From: Bradyrhizobium betae
GTDB taxonomy: Bacteria > Pseudomonadota > Alphaproteobacteria > Rhizobiales > Xanthobacteraceae
Direction: 5' to 3'
Assembly: GCF_008932115.1 (NCBI RefSeq)
Contig: NZ_CP044544.1
Location: 186,001 to 250,000 of the forward strand
DNA: 64,000 nucleotides
Below the pieces are notes generated by a model. The model worked only from the letters and a program-made list of their open reading frames with translations. It was not told where the DNA came from and made no database searches. Positions 45,952 to 55,159 of this stretch are shown here, in pieces. Position 1 is the stretch's first letter; each line of letters begins with the position of its first letter. The translations under genes and the position numbers were made by a program.

Positions 45952-46609
45952 CGACAATACGTCCGTCTTCGAGGCGAATGACCCGGTCCGCCCGTCCGGC
46001 GAGCGCCTGGCTATGTGTCGCAATCAAAATTGCAGTCCCGGCCGCGCGTTGTCTGCCAAGAAGATCCAGCACGCGCTCCTCTGCCGCGGCGTCGACTTGC
46101 CCTGTGGGCTCATCGGCAAAAAGAACGCGCGGGGAGGTGGCCAGAGCGACGGCCAATCCGGCTCGCGCCGCTTCGCCACCTGACAAATGGCCTGGACGGG
46201 CATGCTGGCGGTCTGTGAGGTCGACGTCATGCAAGAGCGCTCCAATCCTTGCCGCGTTCGGTTTGCCGATCATGGCCATCGGCAGCCTGACGTTGTCGGC
46301 AATGGACAAAGTCGGAAACAAGTTTCCGGGCTGCATCAGAATGCCGATGCCCTCCGCTCGGCGGCTCGCCCGCACGGCTTCGGGCCGGAGTGTTGTGAGG
46401 CGCTCGCCGGAGAGCTCGACGTATCCGCCGTCTGGCTCGTCGAGCCCCGCGAGACAGGACAGCAACGTCGACTTTCCGCTCCCGGAGGGCCCGACCATGG
46501 CAATCATCTCTCCTGCCTCGATCCGCAAGTTTACGCCGCGCAAAGCCAACGTTTCGGAGTCGCGCGTGTGAAAGAAGCGATAGAGGTCGAAGGCCTGAAT
46601 AGCCGCCAT
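45944..46609 (-). CDS. ABC transporter ATP-binding protein (LolD/MacB type)
   Basis: About 221 residues from ATG 46609, preceded by GGAGG. Walker A is MVGPSGSGKSTLLSCLAG, the signature HLSGGEAARAG, Walker B VLFADEPTG and the H-loop ATHSQ. It overlaps the fused ATPase/permease remnant. The usual arrangement is two ATPases with one FtsX-like permease; because the partner genes are broken, the transporter is probably not functional. Confidence 0.85.
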   Translation of the reverse strand: MAAIQAFDLYRFFHTRDSETLALRGVNLRIEAGEMIAMVGPSGSGKSTLLSCLAGLDEPDGGYVELSGERLTTLRPEAVRASRRAEGIGILMQPGNLFPTLSIADNVRLPMAMIGKPNAARIGALLHDVDLTDRQHARPGHLSGGEAARAGLAVALATSPRVLFADEPTGQVDAAAEERVLDLLGRQRAAGTAILIATHSQALAGRADRVIRLEDGRIVDV

Positions 46610-46929
46610 CAAAGCCCTCCTCCGGCGGTCGTTCTGACCTTTTGGATGCACCATTGGCGCGATCCGGATTCACATTGTTTTTGAGACATGTCGGTTTCTC
46701 GTGCGAGGTGCCCGTTCGAAAACATAATCGTCGGGACTTAGTGGCGAATAAGGGGTTCGGCTGCTCGCAGACTCCCGTCTGTCTCTGATCGCGGATGGAT
46801 CGCGGAATCCGACCCATACTCAAGCCAATGGCTATCGCCGGAGGACACGAACACCAGGCCCTGCACGAATCCGGCGACCTCCAAACGAACTTGTGCTCGT
46901 TTGAAGGTCGCCGGATCTGAATGCAAACT
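46610..46929. other. 320-base intergenic region
   Basis: I see no convincing gene. Frames present lack ribosome sites and family similarity. It should contain the promoter of the ABC ATPase gene on the minus strand and the end of the DUF347 transcript. A direct-repeat-like block (GGTCGCCGGA / GGCGACCTCC) near 46870-46915 hints at a hairpin. Confidence 0.4.
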
Positions 46930-47724
46930 TCAGCTTTTACCGGATGCTTTATAGGACGATCCGCGATTGCCATGTCTGATAGTCATAAAAACAATGAGGC
47001 CGAAAATGCATACGAAGAAGATCACGCTGGTGAGCGTCGTGCCGAGCCCCAGTCCGCCCTTGTCGAGCGGCTGCGAAAGCAGATCGCCGAACGAAGCTCC
47101 CAACGGGCGGGTCAGAATATAGGCGAGCCAGAATGACAGAACCGCATCCATCTTCAGGAAATAGTAGGCGAATGCGACGACCGCGATTAGCGCGCCGAAT
47201 ATGAGTCCCGCCTGTGCGTAACCCAGCCCCAGCCCTTCTGCTGTGAGATCCCCGCCCGCCGTGCCGAGAGCGAAGGTGAGCAAAATAGCGAGCCAGTAGA
47301 ACGCTTCGCGGCGCGTCGTATAGATTGTATGGATCGACAGTGTTCGCTCAACCGCATACCACACGGCGAATGTGACGAGCAGCGCCATGCCGAAAAAGAG
47401 CGTGGTCGCCTTGAGACTGATGCCGAGGTTGTCGACGAGATTGTCTGTAATCAAGGTGCCGACGACGCTGATGAGCACGACGGAGATCCAGTAGATCGAC
47501 GGGACATATTTTTTGCGCGCGAACTGTACGATCAGTGCGACGGCAAGAAACGCACTCATAATCCACGAGGTGACCGTGAGTCCAAAACCCAGATTTGTGT
47601 TCAGGAAATCGGCGGCCGTCTCGCCGACGGTCACGGCCAGGGCCTTGATGATCCAGAACGAGATAGTGATTTCCGGAACCTTGTTGAGCATGGTCGAAAC
47701 ACGCTGATTTTCCATCGCGATCAT
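46930..47724 (-). CDS. DUF347/COG4705 membrane protein C (module 2)
   Basis: A 264-residue protein with four DUF347 repeats; motifs GETAAD, GTLITD, GTAGGD and GASFGD keep all four acidic residues. It is more divergent from proteins A and B than they are from each other (start region MLNKVPEITISFWIIKALAVTVGETAAD). It follows PepSY and a secreted protein on the same strand. The ATG could be 47724 or 47715. Confidence 0.82.
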   Translation of the reverse strand: MIAMENQRVSTMLNKVPEITISFWIIKALAVTVGETAADFLNTNLGFGLTVTSWIMSAFLAVALIVQFARKKYVPSIYWISVVLISVVGTLITDNLVDNLGISLKATTLFFGMALLVTFAVWYAVERTLSIHTIYTTRREAFYWLAILLTFALGTAGGDLTAEGLGLGYAQAGLIFGALIAVVAFAYYFLKMDAVLSFWLAYILTRPLGASFGDLLSQPLDKGGLGLGTTLTSVIFFVCIFGLIVFMTIRHGNRGSSYKASGKS

Positions 47725-47866
47725 AGGATGCGCCCCATTGATTGTTCAGTTTGCAGCTCTCTCATCGCGCGGCGAACGGCCAGCGTCGCGAAGCCTTGCG
47801 GTCGCCAAACGACGCAGACGATGTTGCAACGATATTCGCAGCTTTGCGTCGTCGTGGTCGTTATCA

Positions 47867-48460
47867 TCAGAGCCACCTAAAGCTCTTCGCCATCAGGAGC
47901 CACTGATCGGCGTCGTCCGCGCCGTATGGCGCCGACAGAGTCAAGGTGGTAAGCTTACCGCCCTTCCAGAAGAAGTAACGTTCGTTCTCCAGGCGGATCG
48001 CCTTGTTGGTCACCGGATTTGCATCCGAATTCGAAGCGTATGAGATGACGATGGCCGGCCCCGAAGGAACACTCGTTAATGTGACCCCCGAGATTCGTAC
48101 CGCCTTACCGGACATCTCGAGTTGAGCCGTCAATTCGTTTTTCACAACGGCAATCGTGAGCGGTTCAACGTGTTCTTCAATTGTCGTCCGCACCGTGTTG
48201 TACTTGTCGCTGAACGTGACGCCGCTTTTTGTCTCACGACGCGCCCAACCCTCCGGTACCTTGATGGTGAACCCGAGCGGCGAGCGATATTCGATGAACA
48301 CCTGACTGTCTGGAATGTCGCCCGGGGGATTCTTCTCCGGAGCGATCACGGTATCCTCCGCCATCGCAGTTGTCATAATATGTGGTCCCAGGCCCAGGCT
48401 CGCGGCGAGAATGCCGGCTATAGCGAGGGAATGGGGCCGTGAGGGGCTTGCACGGGTCAT
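47867..48460 (-). CDS. Hypothetical secreted protein
   Basis: A 197-residue protein with a signal peptide (residues 1-34, ending MTTAMAED) and a beta-rich domain like those that start GFTIKVPEGWARRETKSGVTF and end LTTLTLSAPYGADDADQWLLMAKSF. This resembles PsbP/lipid-binding-like secreted proteins but I do not assign it. It lies between the PepSY and DUF347 genes of module 2. Confidence 0.65.
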   Translation of the reverse strand: MTRASPSRPHSLAIAGILAASLGLGPHIMTTAMAEDTVIAPEKNPPGDIPDSQVFIEYRSPLGFTIKVPEGWARRETKSGVTFSDKYNTVRTTIEEHVEPLTIAVVKNELTAQLEMSGKAVRISGVTLTSVPSGPAIVISYASNSDANPVTNKAIRLENERYFFWKGGKLTTLTLSAPYGADDADQWLLMAKSFRWL

Positions 48461-48492
48461 GATCCTGTCTCCGAATGGTCGACCGCGTCACA

Positions 48493-48828
48493 TCATCGCT
48501 TTTCAGCCGAGTTCTGCAGAACGGTTCCGGTTTTGGCGTCGATGCCAACTTCGTGGGTGATCGCCCCGACCTTGATGTCGAAGGAGTAACGCAAGCCGGA
48601 GCCGCCCTTGCGGTGCTCGAGCTCCTGATCGAGAATTGTGCCCGGCTGCGCCTTCGTCGCGGCGGCGCGGGCCTGATCGAGGGTGATCGCAGCTTCCTTT
48701 GCGAAGCTGCTGCCGCCCATGGCGGACGAAGCGGTCGCGGTCAGAAGAGTAAGTCCGATCAAGGTCGCGCGGGATAGATTGTTCGCAAGCTGTGACGTGT
48801 GGATTTCCTGGATGCCGTAAGTCGCCAC
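48493..48828 (-). CDS. Exported PepSY-domain protein (module 2)
   Basis: A 111-residue protein with a signal segment (SRATLIGLTLLTATASSAMG) and a PepSY domain (ITLDQARAAATKAQPG, GGSGLRYSFDIKVGAITHEVGIDAKTG). It is clearly a paralogue of the protein at 31145. It precedes a secreted protein and the DUF347 gene. Confidence 0.88.
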   Translation of the reverse strand: MATYGIQEIHTSQLANNLSRATLIGLTLLTATASSAMGGSSFAKEAAITLDQARAAATKAQPGTILDQELEHRKGGSGLRYSFDIKVGAITHEVGIDAKTGTVLQNSAEKR

Positions 48829-48950
48829 CGTCAGGGATCTGTAGCCATCAATTGTTAGGAGAAAATGAGGGACTCATCGAAAAGGCATTTAGACATTGCT
48901 TGAAATTCAACTTTGTTCCACACGGCAAGGGCTTCCGCGCGAACCATATT

Positions 48951-49205
48951 TCAGTTTTCCGGGTCGTTGTGGAACATGACGCCAATGCGCCGCTCCTTCC
49001 GCCAAACGACATGGCAACCCCGCCGGATGCGATCCGATTCGATCACCACGGTGAATTTGTGAGGAATGCCGACGGGGCTCTCGACTTCCAACGCCGCGCC
49101 GGTTTTTGAAAGGTTGCGAACGGTGCAATCGATCACACCACCATCAAATGCTATTTTCCCCGCTTTGAAAACGCGATGTCGCGATGCAGTCCGCTTATCG
49201 TTCAT
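48951..49205 (-). CDS. PilZ-domain protein (module 2)
   Basis: About 84 residues from ATG 49205 (MNDKRTASRHRVFKAGKIAF). PilZ core: RHRVFKAG, DCTVRNLSKTGAALEVESP and CHVVWRKERRIGV. It probably binds cyclic-di-GMP. The paralogue at 33279 carries an in-frame stop. Confidence 0.85.
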   Translation of the reverse strand: MNDKRTASRHRVFKAGKIAFDGGVIDCTVRNLSKTGAALEVESPVGIPHKFTVVIESDRIRRGCHVVWRKERRIGVMFHNDPEN

Positions 49206-49271
49206 TTGACATGCCAAACAGTTTCAGATCGAAGACGGGACGTCGATTTTTAAAAGCGTTGCCGTAGATTC

Positions 49272-49865
49272 TTAGCGATCGACCAGCCAAAAAGATGCTC
49301 CCCCCCAAACGGTCAGGCGTGCGCCAATTGTGCGGCCCCCGGGCGATGCAACGACCAATACGGCTATCGCGGCTACCACGGCAGCGCCAACAATATCCAA
49401 TGGATAGTGAGCGCCGAGAAAGATTCGAGCCCAGCCCACCGAGACGCCCAGAACCACAGCCAGAGATCCAAACTGACGACCTGGCCTGGATGTGGATATC
49501 AAGAGTGCGAAGCCCAGTGCGAATAACAGGGTGCCGTGATCGCTTGGAAAGGAACTGTCCGGAGTGTGATTGAGATAGTTGCGGATTGGCAGAACCGTGA
49601 AGGGACGAGGATGCATCCATACGGACGAGACGATGACCGCCGTCGTCAACGCCAGAAGCGACGAAAAGCCGGCATCGACGGCAGCCCGCCGCTCGGCGTG
49701 CGCCCCAAAATCCAGAGGAGGACGAGCAGGGCACGGACCGAGATACACAGCAGATTGAGCCCACAACATTGCGAAGGTGAGGCTCCCTCCTGCAAGCGTT
49801 GACGCTGCCGCGATTGCGTCGAAAAGGCGATCGGTCAACGCTTCGAACATCACGGAGAATTCCAA
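49272..49865 (-). CDS. PAP2-family phosphatase (module 2)
   Basis: A 197-residue membrane phosphatase with the three motifs MHPRPFTVLP, PDSSFPSDHGT and RIFLGAHYPLDIVG. It may start at ATG 49850 (MFEALTDRLFD) instead of 49865. Relative of the gene at 34865; both belong to repeated DUF347 modules. Confidence 0.87.
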   Translation of the reverse strand: MEFSVMFEALTDRLFDAIAAASTLAGGSLTFAMLWAQSAVYLGPCPARPPLDFGAHAERRAAVDAGFSSLLALTTAVIVSSVWMHPRPFTVLPIRNYLNHTPDSSFPSDHGTLLFALGFALLISTSRPGRQFGSLAVVLGVSVGWARIFLGAHYPLDIVGAAVVAAIAVLVVASPGGRTIGARLTVWGGASFWLVDR

Positions 49866-49917
49866 TAGCGATCCATCAGCAAGGATGGACTTACTGGCCC
49901 AAAGTAGTCGCGAAGAC

Positions 49918-51228
49918 TTAGGAGGGAATGAGGAAGCCTGGCCCGGTGACCCGCGCGATCATGCCCGATCGATCGGTCCGGTTTTCGACCGTCACGACCC
50001 ATCCGTGACGCCTGGCGATCGCGTGCACGATCGCAAGCTCCAATCCGCTGCCATCGATTTCAGCCGGAGCCGCCCGAAAAGATCGATCGAAAAGGCGAGG
50101 CAAATCGCTCTCCGCCACCCCGTAGTCGGAATCCACAAACTCCACAACGGCGTTGCCATGCGCAAATCGCACCGAGACGTCGATCATCCCGCCGCGCGGA
50201 GTGTAGCGGACTGCGTTGTTCAGAAGGTTTCCAAAAAGAATCTTCAGTCGCTCGGCGCGCCCGAGATTTCAACGGGATCCCGCGCAACGATGCCTAGATC
50301 GATCTCCTTGCCGGTCGCGATCGCCATCTGGTCGGCCACGCATTCGGTTATGAGGCCCGACAAGCTGATCCGTGCCCAATGCTCCAGCCCGACAGGTGCT
50401 TCGAACCTCGCCATCCGGAGAAGTTGTTCCAGCAGGACCGAGGCGCGGCGGATCCCGTTGCCCAATTCCAAAGCTGCCTGCCCGGTTTTGCCAACGGGGG
50501 CATCGTTCCACAAGTTCTCGATCTGAAGCTGTAGTGCCGTCAGGGGCGTCCGCAATTCATGGGCGGCATCGGAAACGAAGCGCCGCTGTTGATCGAGCGC
50601 GATTTGCAAACGCCCAATCAAAATATTCATCGCGTCAACCAGGGGCCTCACCTCCCTCGGCACTCCCTCGACGGAGAGAGGTTCCTTGCTATCGCCGCCG
50701 CGATCGGCGATCGCCTGCGCAAGCTGCGCCAACTTCCCATTACGCCGCCAAGCGACTAGCCAATAACGAGCCAGGTCAACGGAATAACGGTCAGGATCGG
50801 CGCGGCCGCGGGCGATCGCAGCGCTCTCGGCGAGCTCCTGTCGAACGACCATGCGCTGTGCGACCTGCACGGTACGTCGGGCATCGCCCAATGTAGACTC
50901 GCCACTCTTCGCCGCTTGCCGAAATTGTCGCAAAGCCCGGACTTGCCTGAAGAGGCACCTCTATTCCGCCGGAAGAATTTCTGATCTTCTTTGCCGGAGC
51001 GTCCCATATCTGAATAGCGAAGTCGTCCTCCGGATCGTAGACTGCCGGGGGTGCCGCGTCGGCGACCAATCCCTGGCCGGCGTTGAGTGCGATCTGACGT
51101 AGCTGGCTGTCGAGGAAGCCTGCGGCCTCGTTTCGCGCCAGTTGATACGAAATCACGACTGCTAATATCCCCACGACTGTCAGGAGCGAGGTCATCCACA
51201 CAAGCGCAGTGTTTCGTAAGGAGTTCAT
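49918..51228 (-). pseudogene. Sensor histidine kinase (module 2), multiply frameshifted
   Basis: Kinase parts are read in three frames. N-terminus MNSLRNTALVWMTSLLTVVG is in frame with the regulator. A part DARRTVQVAQRMVVRQEL is next, the transmembrane part AAPILTVIPLTWLVIG lies in another frame, and HAMP/HisKA (SDAAHELRTPLTALQLQ) is in the second frame. The N-box region NNAVRYTPRGGMIDVSV and DGSGLELAIV are in yet another. At least four indels relative to the intact paralogue at 29698 are needed. The G2 box also departs from the usual GTGLGLAIV. It is a real pseudogene or a badly assembled stretch. Confidence 0.8.
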
Positions 51229-51882
51229 GGCGAGGTCTTGATGATCATCCCCCCGGACATTCTGGATGATGTCTTTGTCAAATTTTTTGCGGACCGAGTG
51301 GATCAAGACATCGACCGCATTGCTTTCCGCTTCCTCGCCCCAGCCGTAGAGCCGCTTCTCGATCTGTTCGCGAGACAGGATAGCGCCGGGTCTGTCCATC
51401 AGAGCTCGCATCAGCGCGAATTCGCGAGCGGGAAGCAGGACGTGGTTGCCTCGGAAGGCCACTTCATGAGTCTCCATATCTAATGTAATCCCACCTGCTT
51501 CGAGCACCGATCTGGCGGAACCGCTTTGCCTTCGCATGACGGCGCGCATTCGTGCGACGAGTTCGCGTACTTCAAATGGTTTGGTGATATAGTCGTCGGC
51601 TCCCAGGTCCAGACCAGCGATCCTGTTGTCCAGGTCGTCGCGAGCCGTCAGCACGACGACAGGAATTTTGTTTCCGGCCGCTCGCGCGGTCCTGAGAACA
51701 TCCAGTCCTGATTTGCCAGGCAGCCCCAGATCCAGCAGCACCAGCGCGTGGCCTCCGACGGCCAATGCTTCTTCGCCCTCAATGTCGCTCGTTGTCCAAT
51801 CAACGGACATGCCTTGATCGCGCAACGCACGGACCAGGCTTTTGCCGATCATCGGGTCGTCCTCAATTAGCAGAATTCGCAT
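51229..51882 (-). CDS. OmpR-family response regulator (module 2), fused in frame to the kinase start
   Basis: Receiver and winged helix of the same type as at 29042 (LLIEDDPMIGKSL, LDLGLPGKSG, TKPFEVREL, SNAVDVLIHSVRKKF). After NVRG the frame goes through DDHQDLA into the kinase ATG at 51228 without a stop. A run of six G at 51250-51256 is where the frame was shifted; other G counts would give an early stop overlapping the kinase ATG, as in module 1. The regulator could be functional with an extended tail, or the indel could be a read error. Confidence 0.75.
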
Positions 51883-52122
51883 ATGCTGCTTCCGTCAAAC
51901 GACAAACCGTCGATAGCGATTAGAGGCATCTGATTGCTGTCAATCAAGCTGGAGATGCGTCCGCGACCAATCTCGCGAACAAACCCTGTGTCACACGGCA
52001 CCCGCCACCAGGCTTTGGACGATTTCCGTCCTTGATCGCCGCTTAAATGCCGCGGCGGCTATCGCCCGAGCGTCTTCACCCGTGCTGACGAGGGTGGCGG
52101 GTATGCTCACTTCACGCCGACA

Positions 52123-53094
52123 CTAGGCGGCTCCGATAAGAATGCCGACCGCAAGCACAATCGCGCCTCCGAGCACAATCTGGAAAACGGCTTGGAGGAA
52201 CGGCGTGTCCATGTATCGGGCCCGGATGTATGCGATCGCCCAAAGCTCGAAGAATACGACGACACCGGCGATGGCGGTTGCGATCCAAAACGCGTTCTGC
52301 CAGGAGTCGGGAACGAGATAGGGGATCGTGTGACCCAGTCCTCCCAGCGTCGTCATTAGCCCGCAGATCCCCCCGCGCAACCATGGCGAGCCGCGCCCGG
52401 TCAATGAGCCGTCGTCCGACAGCGCTTCCGCAAAGCCCATGCTGATACCGGCTCCGATTGATGCCGCCAAACCTACCAGGAACGTCTGCCAGTTGTGATG
52501 GGTGGCGAAGGCTGCAGCGAAAAGCGGCGCCAAAGTCGAGACCGAACCATCCATCAGACCGGCGAGGCCGGGCTGCACATATTGAAGGACGAACATGCGT
52601 TTGCGTGTCCTGTCCTCCTCCTCGCGGACATTCGGCGTGAGAATCTTGTCGGTAAGCTTTGCCGCCAGGCTTACGTGGCTTTTCTCGATTTCCGCCAGGT
52701 CCCCCAAGAGCTTTCGGACTCCCACGTTGGTAGCCTGCTCCGCTGCCTTGGAATAGAAGCGCTGCGCTTCGAACTCCATGATCTCCGCCTCCTTGCGGAC
52801 GACGTCGAGCGACAAGTTCTTCGTCAACCAAACCGGACGGCGTCTCAGGAAGCCTTTCACGTCGGTGCGCCGAATAGGGGGCAGATTCGGCCCAAAGCTC
52901 TTTTCGTACATTTCGAGCAGCAGATGACGATGGCCTTTTTCCTCCTCTGCCATCACCTCGAACAGCTTGGCAGACTCCGGATAGCGCTCGCTGAGATCTT
53001 CGGCGAAGCTCATATAAATGCGGCTGTCCTCTTCTTCGCCGGAAATGGCGACGGCCAAAACTTCGCGCTCAGACAGATCGGAAAATTTCTTCAC
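52123..53094 (-). CDS. mbfA: Membrane-bound ferritin-like iron/manganese exporter MbfA
   Basis: A 323-residue protein with an N-terminal ferritin-like domain ([63 protein letters not shown]) holding the diiron ligands. A C-terminal VIT1/CCC1 transporter domain follows ([36 protein letters not shown]). MbfA of rhizobia exports iron, and mbfA is repressed by Irr at low iron. A perfect Irr-type box lies 20 bases before the start. Confidence 0.93.
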   Translation of the reverse strand: MKKFSDLSEREVLAVAISGEEEDSRIYMSFAEDLSERYPESAKLFEVMAEEEKGHRHLLLEMYEKSFGPNLPPIRRTDVKGFLRRRPVWLTKNLSLDVVRKEAEIMEFEAQRFYSKAAEQATNVGVRKLLGDLAEIEKSHVSLAAKLTDKILTPNVREEEDRTRKRMFVLQYVQPGLAGLMDGSVSTLAPLFAAAFATHHNWQTFLVGLAASIGAGISMGFAEALSDDGSLTGRGSPWLRGGICGLMTTLGGLGHTIPYLVPDSWQNAFWIATAIAGVVVFFELWAIAYIRARYMDTPFLQAVFQIVLGGAIVLAVGILIGAA

Positions 53095-53113
53095 GACGCA
53101 CCCATTTTTTCTA

Positions 53114-53130
53114 TTTAGAATGATTCTAAA
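53114..53130 (-). promoter_or_regulatory. Irr iron control element (ICE) before mbfA
   Basis: TTTAGAATGATTCTAAA is a perfect 17-bp dyad (TTTAGAA-N3-TTCTAAA), the motif bound by the iron-responsive Irr protein in Bradyrhizobium and relatives. It lies between mbfA and the ferritin-like gene, so it may control both. The presence of such a box is evidence for the alphaproteobacterial origin. Confidence 0.85.
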
Positions 53131-53269
53131 TCGTGTATAGGGGGTACGCCGCTGCGATCAATCCCTCTTTTCAGCGTTACGGCACGCCGTCTTCGCGGAT
53201 CTGCATAAACCAATGCAACCCCTGATGCGGCCAAAAATCGACTCCAACGAACAATCATAGGAACAGAGT

Positions 53270-53584
53270 ATGGCCACCGAACAATATCATGAGCCCGCTG
53301 CCGAACTCTCCTCGGAGATACGCACCTTTGCGCGGATGATCACCGGGCTGGTCGAAGAAGCCGAGGCAATCGGCTGGTATGAGCAGCGAATTTCACTTGA
53401 GAAGGACAAGGAAGCCCGTGCGATCATGGAAAATGCTCAAAAGGAGGAGTTCAAGCATTTCGGCATGGACCTGGAATTTCTACTTCGACGCAAGAAGGAG
53501 TGGCGAGAGATTCTCAAGGGCATTCTGTTCACCGACGGGGATATCGTCGAAGCGGCGGAGAAGGCCGAGAAGAAGGCAGACTGA
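53270..53584 (+). CDS. Encapsulated-ferritin-like (EncFtn) protein without shell-targeting tail
   Basis: A 104-residue protein with the EncFtn core: RTFARMITGLVEEAEAIGWYEQRISLEKDKEA, IMENAQKEEFKHFGMDLEFLLRR. It has the Glu and His residues that bind iron in half-ferritins. Known EncFtn genes lie next to an encapsulin gene and end with a targeting peptide; here the end is GDIVEAAEKAEKKAD and the next gene is cytochrome b561. No encapsulin is in the window. It sits next to mbfA and an Irr box, so a soluble iron-oxidising partner of MbfA is plausible. Confidence 0.8.
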   Translation: MATEQYHEPAAELSSEIRTFARMITGLVEEAEAIGWYEQRISLEKDKEARAIMENAQKEEFKHFGMDLEFLLRRKKEWREILKGILFTDGDIVEAAEKAEKKAD

Positions 53585-53625
53585 GACTGCGATCCATTCC
53601 TTCTCATTGAGACTTAGATTGCCGA

Positions 53626-54159
53626 ATGACAAAACAACTCAGCTACGGAAATACCGCCAAGGTCTTCCATTGGATGATCGTGGCGCTCCTCCTGGTCCAG
53701 TTCCCGATCGGTTGGCTGATGCCCGACATTCGGCGGGGCGCGACGCCCGGAAAAGCCATGACTTTGCACATCTCGATCGGGCTTATCATCCTGATGCTGA
53801 TCGTCTTGCGCTTTGTATGGCGTCTGTTCCACCCTGTCGCACCGGCGGATACGCTGCCGCGCTGGCAGCGTCTCATGTCAGAGAACGTTCATTGGCTTCT
53901 CTATGGATTGGTCTTTACAACCACCGTGACAGGCTGGTTCTTTGCATCGTTTAGGGGCTGGCAGATATCATTCTTTTTCGCTGTGCCGCTGCCGATGCTG
54001 ACCGCTCCCGAATCCGTCGCTGGCCGCCTGATCGGTGGCTGGCATCAAACAGCCGAATGGGGACTGCTCATCGCCATCGGCATTCACGTTATTGCAGCCC
54101 TCATACATGTCTTCGTCTTGCGCGACCGGATCATGCAGCGAATGCTTCCCGGGTCATGA
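53626..54159 (+). CDS. Cytochrome b561-type membrane protein
   Basis: A 177-residue protein with four segments and the YodB/CybB pattern: VFHWMIVALLLVQFPIGW (heme His), TLHISIGLIILMLIVLRFVWR, NVHWLLYGLVFTTTVTGW and LIAIGIHVIAALIH. It moves electrons within or across the membrane using two hemes b. It lies next to the ferritin-like gene, and it may supply electrons for iron release or for superoxide defence. Confidence 0.85.
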   Translation: MTKQLSYGNTAKVFHWMIVALLLVQFPIGWLMPDIRRGATPGKAMTLHISIGLIILMLIVLRFVWRLFHPVAPADTLPRWQRLMSENVHWLLYGLVFTTTVTGWFFASFRGWQISFFFAVPLPMLTAPESVAGRLIGGWHQTAEWGLLIAIGIHVIAALIHVFVLRDRIMQRMLPGS

Positions 54160-54335
54160 TCACTTCGGGCTCCTGTCAAGGCGGCGGGCTAATTCGCTCC
54201 TAACTCTGTCGGGCTAACTGTTCTCAGGCACTTGCATCCAGACGTTCGCGCTTCGGTTAGTCACGTTGCGCAGCGGAATAGGTGCGACAAAATTTGGCCT
54301 ACGGTTCCCGGATTAACGACAAGGTTGATCAAATA

Positions 54336-55085
54336 ATGGAAGCTCCTCGCAAAACAGTCAGTGTTATCGATCTTCATGCAAGCAAAGTTCCGGTAGTCAC
54401 TTTGGGTTTTTGGATCATCAAGGTCGCCGCCACGACGCTCGGCGAAACTGCCGGTGATGCCGTCTTAATGTCGATGCATCTTGGCTACGCAATCGGCAGC
54501 GCGATTTTTATCAGCATCTTCGTTGCAGCCATCGCCGCACAGGTATCCGCGAAGAAATTCCACCCGTTCCTTTATTGGCCGTAATCGTTGCAACCACGAC
54601 CGCGGGGTCCACCATGGCCGATTTTGCGGACCGATCGCTCGGCATCGGTTATGCCGGCGGCGCATCGATCCTTTTCCTGTTCCTCATGGCAGCCCTAGGC
54701 GTTTGGTATTGGTCGGCCGGCTCGGTATCCGTCGACACCGTGAATTTCGCCGAAGATCGAGATGTTCTACTGGGGCGCTATTCTGTTTTCTCAAACCTGG
54801 GTACGGCGCTCGGTGATTGGATGGCTGACACGACCGGGCTCGGTTATGAAAGGGGTGCGCTCGTATTCGGTGCCGGTCTTGTCGTGATTGCTGGAGCTTA
54901 TTTCTATACAAATGTATCACGCACCCTGCTGTTCTGGAGTGCGTTCATCCTTACGCGGCCACTGGGAGCCACCGTGGGCGACCTGCTCGATAAGCCGCTT
55001 GCTGACGGCGGCATGGCCTTTAGCCGCTTCTATCTCGGCAATTCTCGCGGCGTTTATCGTCGCCTGCATACTGCTGCTGCCGTAG
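54336..55085 (+). pseudogene. DUF347/COG4705 membrane protein D, several frameshifts
   Basis: From ATG 54336 (MEAPRKTVSVIDLHASKVPV) the first repeat ends with GETAGD, and the frame breaks near 54583 (PFLYWP). The next frame holds GSTMAD and SLGIGYAGGAS. Two compensating shifts near 54755-54800 scramble the AFYWGAILFSQ region, and another near 55030 moves the last segment to frame LAAFIVACILLLP. Motifs GTALGD and GATVGD are intact. The gene is dead or poorly assembled, and closest in sequence to protein A. Confidence 0.75.
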
Positions 55086-55159
55086 AGGGCTGGCAGGCAT
55101 CCAGGCGAGAGCCGAATAGAGGTAGGAACATAAACGTAATCGAGCAGCTTGCCCTGTCG

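Noticed and set aside
46738..46926. Minus-strand 62-residue frame near 46.8 kb
   Set aside because: No ribosome site, no family and overlap with an intergenic hairpin; not enough support for a gene.
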